Positions 36,582 to 45,995 are shown, counted from the first letter of the stretch. The stretch is DNA of 64,000 bases from Lysobacter changpingensis (GCF_017308985.1 NZ_JADWPE010000003.1:186001-250000), one strand, 5' to 3'. Translations and numbers: made by a program. Notes: generated by a model from the letters alone, not told the origin.

Positions 36582-38699
36582 TCATCGAAGAACCAGTTGA
36601 TCCAGCGCCATCAACACCCGACGTCCTTCGGTCGTGGAACCTGTCAGCGGATCGGCTTCGTGCAGGGCATCCGCAAACGTCACCCTGCTGCGCTGCGTGA
36701 TCTCCGACAGCGGCACCTGATGCGCGACGAACCGGCCCGGGCGGAAGCGACGTTCCAGGCCGTGCGTCTCGATGGCCTCGCCCTGGTCGAGGATGAAACC
36801 GTACGCGCGCAGGCGCCTCCCGCTACCCTCGTCTTCGGCGACCACGACGATCTTCCAGAACGCAATGGGCATCGTGACTTCGATGCCGGAGCCGAAATCG
36901 TGCGCCGGGTCGTCGTGCGCGAGGACCGGCCCGGCGAAGACGATCAGCCGGTTGCCGACGTTCCGCGCCTGCTTCGCGATGTGGTTCTCCAGTCCGCCCC
37001 ACAGGCCGTTGTACTGGAACATGTCGCGGTTGAACTCTTCGTGCTGCGGCGTGCAGTTGGTCCAATGGAAGGTGTCGGCGTTGGCGAACTCCTCCTCTTT
37101 CGCCGTTTCGCCCCACGCCGAATCGTCGCGCCGGACCAGATGGCCGCGATCGAACTTCTTCGCCGGCTCGTAGAACTCGAGGTCCTCGATCTGCTGTTCG
37201 ATCGGAATGCGCGGATCGGCCTTCCACTCGTCGTCGCCGAACCCTTCGCGCGACTTGCGGCGCTTTGCCGGGTCGTAGTCGACGTTCGCGGCCGTCCACA
37301 ACGCGAGCCGGCGATCCTTGTGCATCACCACTGTGTAATGGTGGTAGCGCAGGTACTTGCGATTGCGCGGGCCTTCGTAGATCTCGTCCTCGGGCGCCTG
37401 CGGCGCGGGCACGCGGAAACCGCTCAGGAACCGCTCGTCGTAGCCCTTGCGCCCGGCGTAGTCGGGATCGAAGCGAAGTTTCTTCTCCAGCGCTACCGCG
37501 CCGCCGGCAGCGGGCGCGGCCGACGCCGCTGCCGCAGGTGTCGCCGGCGCGCCGCTCATGTAGAAATGAGCCGTGCCGTGCACGGTGATGGTGTTCATCG
37601 CGGGCGCTCCGGAAGGCTGGATGTTCGGCGTCGGGATCGAAGTCGGCGCCGGATCCGCGGATTCGTCGGCGACTTCGCGTACCGCGCCGAGCACCTGCGC
37701 CAGGATCGCCTGGTGCGCCGCCTTGCCGAGCGACACGCCGTGCAGGTGCGACAGGATCTGGCTGACGCGCGCGCCTTCATTGGCGACCCACTCGATGTCG
37801 GTGTGCGGCATGCCCTCGCGCCATACGGTGCGACGGAGCGTCATGATCTCGCCGTTCTCCACGCGCGGCACGCCGCCATGATGCACGGCGACCAGCTCCC
37901 AGTCCTTGTTGAAGGCCGGCGATCCGGACGACCCTTCCAGCGTGTCGGTGGTGTACATCAGGAACAGGTCTTCTGGCCCGGGCTCCACGTACACGGTGTT
38001 CTTCTGCAGCGCGTAATGCTTCATCCGTCCATCGGGGTGCTGGATGATGTTGACCGCCTGCCCCACCAGGATCTTGCCGAGCGTGGGAATGAGCGACACC
38101 GCACCGAAATCGCGCAGCGCGCCCGCGCCGATGCGTGGCTGGTCGGCAAGCGCCACGATGGCGATGTCCAGCGCTTCGCTGCTGTAGAAGAACCGCGCCG
38201 GATCGAATTCGTAGACCACGGTACTGCGCGGGTTGCCGACCTCGTCGAGCTCGAAGTTGAACTGCGCGCCGGACGATCGCGTGTCCTCGGCGCTGTCGAA
38301 GACGTGCCAGTTGGTCATCAGCAAGCCGGGCGCGATCAGGAATCCAGTCGCATAGCCATCGACGATGCGGCCATCGTTGCCCAGGCCGACGATGCGCGCG
38401 ACCGGCCGCCCGGCGCGTCGGGCTTCGGGCGTCGGTGCGTTCTGTTCCCACTCCAGCGCATCGCCGATGCGCCGTTCAAGGAAGGGACCGGGACCGCCGG
38501 GGCGGATGATCGCCCTCGCCTTGGTGGTTTCGCGTTTGATGAAGTTCTTCAGCTGCGCGGGGCTGGCCGCGTCAAGCGGCCCGCCCTTGGCGAGTTGCGC
38601 GGCGGTGCGCGCGCGCTCCTCGCCCTTGCCGGCGAAACGCACGCCGGCCTTGAGCATCACGCTGCGCTTGCGCGCCGCTGTGGCGCGGGAATCGTGCAT
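36582..38699 (-). CDS. trypsin-like protease fused to DNA/RNA non-specific endonuclease
   Basis: 705 residues from ATG 38699 (GGAGG eight bases upstream). The N-terminal helical region (1-100) is followed by a trypsin/V8-like protease (about 100-300): His132 in LLMTNWHVFDS, Asp178 in ALDIAIVAL, Ser258 in GSSGSPAF. A helical, Ala/Pro-rich linker (about 310-405) leads to an NucA-type beta-beta-alpha nuclease (about 405-705) with DRGH at 517-520, the TNCTPQHEEFN metal/phosphate segment and WGGLE. All catalytic residues are present on both halves. There is no signal peptide, so it should be cytoplasmic. The protease half could process itself to release or activate the nuclease. It is the last gene of a three-gene cluster. 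Confidence 0.9.
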   Translation of the reverse strand: MHDSRATAARKRSVMLKAGVRFAGKGEERARTAAQLAKGGPLDAASPAQLKNFIKRETTKARAIIRPGGPGPFLERRIGDALEWEQNAPTPEARRAGRPVARIVGLGNDGRIVDGYATGFLIAPGLLMTNWHVFDSAEDTRSSGAQFNFELDEVGNPRSTVVYEFDPARFFYSSEALDIAIVALADQPRIGAGALRDFGAVSLIPTLGKILVGQAVNIIQHPDGRMKHYALQKNTVYVEPGPEDLFLMYTTDTLEGSSGSPAFNKDWELVAVHHGGVPRVENGEIMTLRRTVWREGMPHTDIEWVANEGARVSQILSHLHGVSLGKAAHQAILAQVLGAVREVADESADPAPTSIPTPNIQPSGAPAMNTITVHGTAHFYMSGAPATPAAAASAAPAAGGAVALEKKLRFDPDYAGRKGYDERFLSGFRVPAPQAPEDEIYEGPRNRKYLRYHHYTVVMHKDRRLALWTAANVDYDPAKRRKSREGFGDDEWKADPRIPIEQQIEDLEFYEPAKKFDRGHLVRRDDSAWGETAKEEEFANADTFHWTNCTPQHEEFNRDMFQYNGLWGGLENHIAKQARNVGNRLIVFAGPVLAHDDPAHDFGSGIEVTMPIAFWKIVVVAEDEGSGRRLRAYGFILDQGEAIETHGLERRFRPGRFVAHQVPLSEITQRSRVTFADALHEADPLTGSTTEGRRVLMALDQLVLR

Positions 38700-38731
38700 G
38701 GCAGGCCTCCGTGGCTGGCTCCTTGCATTGC

Positions 38732-40558
38732 TCAGCGGCGACGATGGATGTTCCGTTGCAGCCGCGCCGACACCACCGATTGCTCCGCCCACGCCGCATC
38801 GCGGACATCCTGTCCCTGCGTGCGCAGGTAATCGCGCTGGGCCTTGAGGCGGCGCTTGCTGTCGAGGTGCTTGGAAACGGCGTAACGGACCGCGCCATCG
38901 GACGAAACCACGACGGTCGATCCGCCGAGGAACCAGCCCTCGCGCACGCGACGTTTCTGCACGACTTCCGATACCAGGTCGAAGCGCACCTCGCCGCTGA
39001 TGCCGACGCGCCGCACCGTGCGCAGCGAGACGATCTTCGGCGGCAGAACGCTGCGACTCGGCGCGACGAGACCGAAATCGCGGGCGCGATCCGACCTGCA
39101 GATGGCTTTACCGAATGCAGTGGCGGCGCGCGTTACGGCACGGCCTCCGTCGTCGACCGGCCAATCGCAAAGGCCATCGGCGAACACCAGGCCGAGGTGG
39201 CGGAAATCCAGTTCCGGCACGGCGATCCGCCCCGTCTCAGGCGGGCACCACAACAGGCTGTCCTCGCCCAGGTCCGGCACTTCGGGCACGGTCACGCGGT
39301 ATCGGCGGAAGGACGTGACGAACGCCTCGCGATAGCCGATCGGATCGTCTGGCACCAGCTCGGTGTCCGCGGTGATGATCGCGCGCAGGTATTCGCCGAA
39401 GCTGCAATGCAGTGGCGGGCAGTAGTCGATGGCGCGGATCACGATGTTGAGGAAGCGCCGCGCGAGCTGCGTGGCTTCCTCGGCCAGCAGATACACCGCT
39501 TCTGACGGCAGGCGTTCGCGATACAGCTGGAGCACGCCGCGCAATTTCCTGGTCTTGCGCTGGTAGATGCGCCGGAAGGCCTCGAACACGGCCGACACCA
39601 GCACCGCGCCGAGGTCGTGTTCCTCCTTCGTTGGATCGTCGTAACCGTACTTGCGCTCGACCACCGTGTCCTCGAGCCCAGGCGACAGGATCGCCGTGCG
39701 CAGCGGATTGTGTCCGTCGATCAGGTCGAAGCCGAACTGGCGGCCGATCTGCACCAGCAGCTCCGAATCCAGGTCGTCGCCCTGCGAGGCCTCGATCGCG
39801 TCGCGCACCAGCTCCGGCTGCGCGAAGCGGAGGAAGATCGCCACCAGGTCCGAGAAGCCTTCGTGCAGCGCCGCGACGTCACGATGCGTCGGCCGCAGGA
39901 AGTTCGGACGCAGGCCATCGAGCAGCGCGTGGCTGGTTTCGTGCGCGACGATGTCGCGCGACAACGCAATGTACACGTTGCTGCCCGGCTGGTTACGGTA
40001 CTGCGCGAATTCGGCGGCGCGTTCGTAACCGAAGCACAGCGCGCCGAGCTCGCGATCGTAGTACGCGTTGTCCTCGTGCATGAAGCGCGGATGGATGCGC
40101 AACCTTCCCTCGGCCCCGCTCTCCACTCCGCCAACGCCGATGGGCCCGAAGCCCGGGTCGCGCCCGAGCGCGAAGCGGAAGCGCTCGTAGGTCTCCATGC
40201 CGACGGCGTACACCATCTGCTGCATGAACTGATGATTGCTGCTGCTCGGTGGAAGGCCGTCTTCCATCAGCAGTTTGTGCTGTTCGAGGTCGACGGGCGT
40301 CGCCACGTTGCCGGTCCTCTCATCGATGTCCTCGACGATGAACACCGCCCCGGCCGGTCCGGGTTTCAACGGCTCGTATGGAATCGACAGGGTGATGTGC
40401 GCTCCTTCGTAGCGGCTACGGCTGGGATCGTGCGAGAACGCGCGCAGGCGACGGCGCGTCGGCATGTCCGCAGCCGGCGATGGCAGGCGCGCACGATGGA
40501 TGCCCCCGAGGTCGTCGCGGAGTTCGAAGTCCCACGCTGCCGGCGCTTTCGCGCTCAT
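38732..40558 (-). CDS. thermolysin-like (gluzincin) metallopeptidase
   Basis: 608 residues from ATG 40558, which overlaps the stop of the caspase gene as ATGA. The zinc site is VAHETSHALLDGL with His206, Glu207, His210, and the third ligand Glu233 lies in ALHEGFSDLVAIF, the same spacing and E-x-x-S-D pattern as M4 peptidases. No signal peptide or propeptide is evident, unlike secreted thermolysins, so an intracellular role is likely. The C-terminal half (about 330-608) has no recognised domain and is strand-rich towards the end. The trypsin-nuclease gene starts 32 bases after it. Confidence 0.85.
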   Translation of the reverse strand: MSAKAPAAWDFELRDDLGGIHRARLPSPAADMPTRRRLRAFSHDPSRSRYEGAHITLSIPYEPLKPGPAGAVFIVEDIDERTGNVATPVDLEQHKLLMEDGLPPSSSNHQFMQQMVYAVGMETYERFRFALGRDPGFGPIGVGGVESGAEGRLRIHPRFMHEDNAYYDRELGALCFGYERAAEFAQYRNQPGSNVYIALSRDIVAHETSHALLDGLRPNFLRPTHRDVAALHEGFSDLVAIFLRFAQPELVRDAIEASQGDDLDSELLVQIGRQFGFDLIDGHNPLRTAILSPGLEDTVVERKYGYDDPTKEEHDLGAVLVSAVFEAFRRIYQRKTRKLRGVLQLYRERLPSEAVYLLAEEATQLARRFLNIVIRAIDYCPPLHCSFGEYLRAIITADTELVPDDPIGYREAFVTSFRRYRVTVPEVPDLGEDSLLWCPPETGRIAVPELDFRHLGLVFADGLCDWPVDDGGRAVTRAATAFGKAICRSDRARDFGLVAPSRSVLPPKIVSLRTVRRVGISGEVRFDLVSEVVQKRRVREGWFLGGSTVVVSSDGAVRYAVSKHLDSKRRLKAQRDYLRTQGQDVRDAAWAEQSVVSARLQRNIHRRR

Positions 40559-43449
40559 CGACCGCCCAGCAGCGTGCGCTTGCCGAGTCCGGGCTCGGGA
40601 TTCCACAGTCGCGGATGCTGGCGCGCGGGCGACCCGAGTTCGCCGATCACCGCGTCGATGAACGTCTGGTTGCTCCAGCCCTCGCGCACCGCCGTTTCGA
40701 AGACCGCCATCGCCGCGCGCGTGAAGTCCCCTTCGCCACTGCTTTCCCAGGCGTATTCGCTGTCCCGGCAGGCGGCGAAGTGCGCGACGCCGCGTCTCGG
40801 GCTTGCCGACGCCGGGCTGGCCGAAGCGTTGCCGCCGCGTCGTGCGCTCCGTTTGGACGCGCCGCGCACCTCCATGTAGCGGTTCACCGTCTCATCGTCG
40901 AAGCGCATGAGGCGCGGTCTCGTTCCATCGCTCGCGGCGCGTGCACGCGCACGACTGATCGTGCCGGAATGGCAGCAGTCCATGAACAGCGTCAGGGTGG
41001 CGCCTTCGGGCAACGCGCGGGTGATGCCGCGCACGTCGTCGTCGATGAGCATCTGTCCCGCGCGGTAGTCGAACGGTACGAACGCTTCGTCGAACTTCTC
41101 GTCCTCGTCGCCGCTCACGTCCGGAAGCTGTGCGCCGTGGCCGGAGTACTGGAACACCAGTTCGTCGCCGCTGCGCGCTTCATCGACCAGGCGCTTCAAC
41201 GCGTCGTACATCGCCTGGCGCGTGGCCTGATCGTCACGCAGCGGACGCACCGTGAAACCGCAACCGGTGAGTGCCTGCGCCCAGCGATTGCTGTCGTTGA
41301 CGCAGCCCTGCAACGGCTGGTCGGCGTACTGGTCGATGCCGATGCAGACCGCGATACGACGCCTGCCGCCGCCGGTCGGCGGTGGCGGCGAGGCGCTACC
41401 GGAGGGCTCCTCGTCGGGCTCCATCCCGGCGCCGGATTCCGCGTCGTCGCCGAAGCCATCGCGGCCGTATTCGTCGATACCGCCGCTGCTTTCGCGCCCC
41501 AGGGCCCGTCGGCAACACGGACAGCAGCCGTCGTAATCGCCGTCGCTTGCCGGCGCGATCGGCGCGGCGCGCGTCGACTCACCCAATCCGCATGCCTTGA
41601 ACGCCGACGCCGGCGGGAACTGCATCGCGCTGCTGGTGGGCTCGGGCGATACGCCGAGCACGCGCGCGAGCACCGAGACCATCGTCTGCGCATCGTTGTC
41701 GAAACCCCCGTGCTGGAGCGCGCCGGTCCGCTTGTTCATCAGCCGGGAGCCGCGCGGAGGCGAGAATTCGACCGTGACGGGCGGGTTGCTGGACCTGATC
41801 CGGCCATCGTCCTTCGGCTTGAGGTTGAACAGCTTGCGCAGCTCCGCGTCGTCGTACAGATCCTTCTGCAAGCCGAGCACGCGACGGTCGCCGCATGCTT
41901 CCCGGACGAAGTACAGCAGCGACTTGCGGTAGATCTTCGCGCAATTGTCGTCGCGTTCGGCCTCGTCGTTCATCGTGTACATGCACAGCTCGCGGATCGG
42001 TTTGCCTGTGCCGATCAGCGGTTCGACGTCCGCCAGGAAACGGTCGGTGCGTATCGCCGGCGCCAGGTAGCTGAGCGTGCTGATGACGAAGCCCTTGTCC
42101 GTGAGCAGCGGCAGGAACTTCGAAAGAAGGATCGGGCCGGTGCTGTGGCCAACCGCATGCAGCTGCACCTCGGGATACTTCGCGAGCACCGGTGCCAGCA
42201 CCTGCGCGAGTTGCCACGCACCACCGGCGCGACCCTGTTGCTCCCGGATCACGGACAGGGACGCATTGCCCGCGTCCTCCTTCATCTCGGCCCAGACGCG
42301 ACGCGCGACGGGTTGGGTGATGCCTTCGAGCAGCCAATCGGTGAAGTCGGTGAACTCGCGCGCGCCGCGTGGCGTCGTGCGCAGCGTTTCGAAGAACCCG
42401 GATTCCCAGATGAAGAAGATCGGGAACACACCGTTCCTGAGCCACCACGGCAGCACGGTGTTGGCGTAACAGATGGCGCTGGCCTCGTCGACCAGGCCGC
42501 CGTGTGCGTAGAACACCACGTGCGCGGGACGCTTGAGTTGGCGGCGGCTCTCCAGGTAATCGACCAGATGGCGCTCGGCGATCATCCTGGGCGTCACCTG
42601 CACGCTGTCGATGTCGCCTTTCGCCGACAGCACGCCCTTCGACAGATTGATCGTATGGCGGCGCAACAGCGCGTCGGCGGGCATCGGCGCGCGCCGCGCG
42701 CCCTCGACACCGGGGCCGAGATCGAGCCGCGCCGCGAGCGCCTCCTGTTCCTCCAGCGCCCAGTCCGATTCGGGCACTTCGACCGAGTCGGGATCCTCGA
42801 TGGCGTTGGCGTCATCGACCAGGCCGTTGACTCCGCGCGCTCCCTGCCTGTCGAACCAGCCGCGCACCTCGCCTGTGTCGAGTACCGCGTCGGATTCGGG
42901 CCGTCGCTCGACACCTTCGGCGCCCTGCCCTCCTGCCGCCAGTATCGTGGCGATCTCGGCCTGCATCTTCGCCTTGTCCAACGATGAGCCGGGACACGTC
43001 TTCGCCGTCGTGAAATCGCGGTGGAAACGCAGCGCCTTTTCGTCCAGACCGAACCTGCGCAGCACCGCCACGATCACGCCGATCACCGCGTTCCGCTGGT
43101 CGCCGTCGAGCGGGTCCTTTCCCTTGTCGAAGTTGCCGACCACTTCGATCATGAACGGCCCTTTCCTCGAGGTGCCGTTGTGGCCGACGGCGCTGGCAGG
43201 CGGCGAATCCCACGACCGGCCGGTCCACAGGCCGCCGGCCGGATCGACCGTCAGGTGCTGGGCGATGTCGCTCCAGCCCTTGCCCATGTGGAACGCGCGC
43301 ATCGCCTCGATCGTCGCCTGGCCGCGGAAATCCGCGCGGCGTGGGCGATCGGTGCAGTGCAGGTGGAATTCCGTGATCTGGCGGCGTGGCTCCCACTGGG
43401 CCAGCAGTCGCTCGAAATCGGCCAGACCGATGCGACGAATCGTGGACAT
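40555..43449 (-). CDS. amidase - alpha/beta hydrolase - caspase fusion protein
   Basis: 964 residues from ATG 43449 (GGGAG about eight bases upstream). Residues about 1-165 are an amidase_2/PGRP-like domain with zinc ligands His31 (FHLHCTD), His143 and Cys152 (FHRDFTTAKTCPG). Residues about 305-560 are an alpha/beta-hydrolase-like domain with FYAHGGLVD and GHSTG (Ser436). A low-complexity linker includes a CCPCC cluster (642-646). Residues about 697-910 are a caspase/metacaspase p20-like domain with VCIGIDQYAD, catalytic His771 in YSGHG and Cys826 in MDCCHSGT. There is no signal peptide. The first gene of the cluster, it would act as the sensor/initiator protease. This combination is not one I know from a described system. 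Confidence 0.88.
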   Translation of the reverse strand: MSTIRRIGLADFERLLAQWEPRRQITEFHLHCTDRPRRADFRGQATIEAMRAFHMGKGWSDIAQHLTVDPAGGLWTGRSWDSPPASAVGHNGTSRKGPFMIEVVGNFDKGKDPLDGDQRNAVIGVIVAVLRRFGLDEKALRFHRDFTTAKTCPGSSLDKAKMQAEIATILAAGGQGAEGVERRPESDAVLDTGEVRGWFDRQGARGVNGLVDDANAIEDPDSVEVPESDWALEEQEALAARLDLGPGVEGARRAPMPADALLRRHTINLSKGVLSAKGDIDSVQVTPRMIAERHLVDYLESRRQLKRPAHVVFYAHGGLVDEASAICYANTVLPWWLRNGVFPIFFIWESGFFETLRTTPRGAREFTDFTDWLLEGITQPVARRVWAEMKEDAGNASLSVIREQQGRAGGAWQLAQVLAPVLAKYPEVQLHAVGHSTGPILLSKFLPLLTDKGFVISTLSYLAPAIRTDRFLADVEPLIGTGKPIRELCMYTMNDEAERDDNCAKIYRKSLLYFVREACGDRRVLGLQKDLYDDAELRKLFNLKPKDDGRIRSSNPPVTVEFSPPRGSRLMNKRTGALQHGGFDNDAQTMVSVLARVLGVSPEPTSSAMQFPPASAFKACGLGESTRAAPIAPASDGDYDGCCPCCRRALGRESSGGIDEYGRDGFGDDAESGAGMEPDEEPSGSASPPPPTGGGRRRIAVCIGIDQYADQPLQGCVNDSNRWAQALTGCGFTVRPLRDDQATRQAMYDALKRLVDEARSGDELVFQYSGHGAQLPDVSGDEDEKFDEAFVPFDYRAGQMLIDDDVRGITRALPEGATLTLFMDCCHSGTISRARARAASDGTRPRLMRFDDETVNRYMEVRGASKRSARRGGNASASPASASPRRGVAHFAACRDSEYAWESSGEGDFTRAAMAVFETAVREGWSNQTFIDAVIGELGSPARQHPRLWNPEPGLGKRTLLGGR

Positions 43450-43563
43450 CCGTGTACTCCCTTGGGGGGCGGGAGGGTGCCTCTTCTCCCGAACGCCAGC
43501 CCACACGGACAACGGCCGTCCGCTCGTCGGCCGGACGCGGATGCTTCGTTGTGACGATGGCGC

Positions 43564-44124
43564 CTACAGGTTCTGCGGCTTGAACCGGCCACGCCGCGAG
43601 ATATGCGTGCCAGACACCATGAACTCGCCCTGCCCGCGGTAATGCAGCGTGCGCGGGCGTTTCGGCGTCGGCGCGACGTGCGCCTTCACCACTTCCCAGA
43701 TGAACATGCCATGCGGCCCGGCCCGTCGCTTGTCGGCCAGCCTGCATTCGAAGTTCGCATGGCACTGCGCGATCAGCGGCGCGCCGACATGACGCGCGGG
43801 TTTTGCGCTCAGGCCGAACGCGGCGAACTTGTCGATGCCCTCGGCACCGCTGCAGTTGCCGATGCCGACCACGGTGTCGACCATGTCGGCGGTCGGCAGG
43901 TTGATCACGCATTCGCCGCTGCGGCGGATCAGGTCGTGACTGTAGTTCCCGTCCCAGATGTAGCACGCGAACAGCGCCGGCGAGAACTCCAGCATCATGT
44001 GCCATCCCATCGTCATGATGTTGGTGCGCTCCTTCCATCGCGAACTCACCAGCACGATCGGGCCGGGTTCGAGATAGCGGCGGATCTGGTCCAGCGGAAA
44101 GTCCTTCTTCTTCGGGATTTTCAT
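43564..44124 (-). CDS. flavin reductase-like FMN-binding protein
   Basis: 186 residues. Residues 20-165 fit the flavin reductase/split-barrel fold: PGPIVLVSSRWKERTNIMTM (FMN phosphate loop), SPALFACYIWDGNYSHDLI, GECVINLPT and PLIAQCHANFECRL. Such proteins reduce FMN for monooxygenases or are repurposed reductases. It lies 114 bases upstream of the caspase gene on the same strand. A link is possible, but the gap is larger than those within the cluster, so independent function is more likely. Confidence 0.82.
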   Translation of the reverse strand: MKIPKKKDFPLDQIRRYLEPGPIVLVSSRWKERTNIMTMGWHMMLEFSPALFACYIWDGNYSHDLIRRSGECVINLPTADMVDTVVGIGNCSGAEGIDKFAAFGLSAKPARHVGAPLIAQCHANFECRLADKRRAGPHGMFIWEVVKAHVAPTPKRPRTLHYRGQGEFMVSGTHISRRGRFKPQNL

Positions 44125-44411
44125 GCGTCGCCGGCTCCATGTCGCTCACGTGCGCATATACCAGCGATCGGGTGATGAACGTTAGAACGCGCGCGAAGTG
44201 GCGCGCGGTCTTGCGCATCATGTCGGCATCCGCGTGCGATTCATCGCAAACGCTGCATTTCATGATCGCGTCACGTAGCATCCATCTCCCGCATACATCG
44301 CGACGCTGGGTCCACGCCGCTTCCGCCGGCTGCCAGCTCGAACATCGCGCTTGACGCGCCCGTCGTCGCCGGCTGACTACACTTTCGCCGGGACCGCTGC
44401 CGGAGTCTTCC

Positions 44412-45980
44412 ATGGTCTTCCGACTTTCCATCGGCATCCTTGCCGTGCTCGTGCTGATCGGCGTGCTGATGCCCGAAGCGTTCGGCCAGTGGAGCCAGCG
44501 CGTGCAGGCCGCGACGCTCGGCGGTGCCGGCTGGTTGTACCTGGTCATCGTGTTCTGCGTGCTGGCCTTCCTCGGCTACCTCGCCTTCAGCCGCATCGGC
44601 CAGCTGCGCATCGGCGGAAGCGATGCCGAGCCGCAGTTCTCGCGCGGCTCGTGGTTCGCGATGTTGTTCTCGGCGGGCATGGGCATCGGCCTGGTGTTCT
44701 GGGGCGCCGCCGAACCGCTCTCGCACTACGTGCAGCCTCCGGAAGGACTGAGCCCCGCAAGTCCCGCCGCCGCGCGCGCATCGCTGCGCTACGCGTTCTT
44801 CCACTGGGGACTGCATCCGTGGGCGATCTACGCGCTCATGGGCCTGGCGATGGCGTGGGCGCAGTACAACCGCGGATCGCGCGGGCAGATCAGCGATCTG
44901 CTCGAACCGCTCATCGGGCGCCACGTGCACGGCACGATCGGCCACCTGGTGGACGTGCTCGCCGTGGTGGCGACCGCGGTCGGCGTCGCGACCACGCTGG
45001 GCCTCGGCGCCGCGCAGATCAGCGCGGGCCTTGAACAGGTCGCGCATGTTCCCGCGACATTCGCCACGCAGGTGGTGGTGATCGCCGTCGCCTTCGTGCT
45101 CTACATGGCCTCCAGCCTTTCCGGGCTGGATCGCGGCATCAAGTGGTTGTCGAACTTCAACATCGTCGCGGCGGCGATCCTGCTGGTGCTGGTGATCGCG
45201 CTCGGACCCACCGCCTTCATCTTCGAGACCTTCACCACCACGCTCGGCGGTTACCTCAACCAGCTTCCGGCGATGAGCCTGCGCATGACGCCGTTCTCGC
45301 AGACCTCGTGGGTCGGCGAATGGACGATCTTCTACTGGGCCTGGTGGATCGCGTGGGCACCGTTCGTGGGCGCGTTCTTCGCGCGCATTTCCTACGGCCG
45401 CACGGTGCGCGAGTTCGTCTTCGGGGTGGTGTTCGGCCCCGCGCTGGTGAGCTTCATCTGGTTCTCCGCGTTCGGCGGAACGGCGCTGTTCCAGCAGATG
45501 TTCGGCGGAATCGACCTGCTGCCCGCACTCGCGGAAGGCTACGAGCACGTGCTGTTCGCGATGACCACGCACCTTCCGCTGGCGAGCCTGCTGGCGTGGT
45601 GCGCGATCGTGCTGCTGCTCACCTTCTTCGTCACCTCCGCCGACTCGGCGACGCTGGTGCTCGCCAGCATGTCGAGCGACAGCCCCGAGGATCCGCCGAT
45701 ATCGCGCCGCATGGTGTGGGGCGTGATGCAGGCGGCGATCGCGATCGCGCTGCTCGCCGCGGGCGGACTCAACGCGTTGCAGGCGGTCGTCATCGTCGCG
45801 GCGTTGCCGTTCGCCATCCTGTTGGCCGCCGTGCTGGTCGCGTTGCAGCGGGTGCTGTCGCAGGATCTGGCGACGCTGGAACGCGAGGAACGCGAACTTC
45901 ACCGGGCCGAACTGCGCTGGCTTCGGAAGGAGCGCGATGATGCAGTGCGAAGCCCGCCGGCCGGGGGCGAAAGCGACTGA
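44412..45980 (+). CDS. BCCT-family betaine/choline/carnitine transporter
   Basis: 522 residues with twelve membrane helices. The family motifs are GMGIGLVFWGAAEPLSHY (the glycine-rich third-helix stretch with WGAAEP) and the tryptophan box YWAWWIAWAPFVGAFFARIS in helix eight. The C-terminal cytoplasmic tail is charged (EREERELHRAELRWLRKERD), as in osmosensing BCCT carriers. It likely imports a compatible solute such as glycine betaine or choline. The position of the conserved glycines and the lack of the CaiT-type methionine set do not allow the substrate to be fixed. Confidence 0.92.
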   Translation: MVFRLSIGILAVLVLIGVLMPEAFGQWSQRVQAATLGGAGWLYLVIVFCVLAFLGYLAFSRIGQLRIGGSDAEPQFSRGSWFAMLFSAGMGIGLVFWGAAEPLSHYVQPPEGLSPASPAAARASLRYAFFHWGLHPWAIYALMGLAMAWAQYNRGSRGQISDLLEPLIGRHVHGTIGHLVDVLAVVATAVGVATTLGLGAAQISAGLEQVAHVPATFATQVVVIAVAFVLYMASSLSGLDRGIKWLSNFNIVAAAILLVLVIALGPTAFIFETFTTTLGGYLNQLPAMSLRMTPFSQTSWVGEWTIFYWAWWIAWAPFVGAFFARISYGRTVREFVFGVVFGPALVSFIWFSAFGGTALFQQMFGGIDLLPALAEGYEHVLFAMTTHLPLASLLAWCAIVLLLTFFVTSADSATLVLASMSSDSPEDPPISRRMVWGVMQAAIAIALLAAGGLNALQAVVIVAALPFAILLAAVLVALQRVLSQDLATLEREERELHRAELRWLRKERDDAVRSPPAGGESD

Positions 45981-45995
45981 TCTTCCATGCCGCGA

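Noticed and set aside
36597-42987. Plus-strand frames of 744 and 835 codons across the caspase/protease cluster
   Set aside because: Antisense to three genes with full catalytic motif sets; the translations are Arg/His-rich without motifs.
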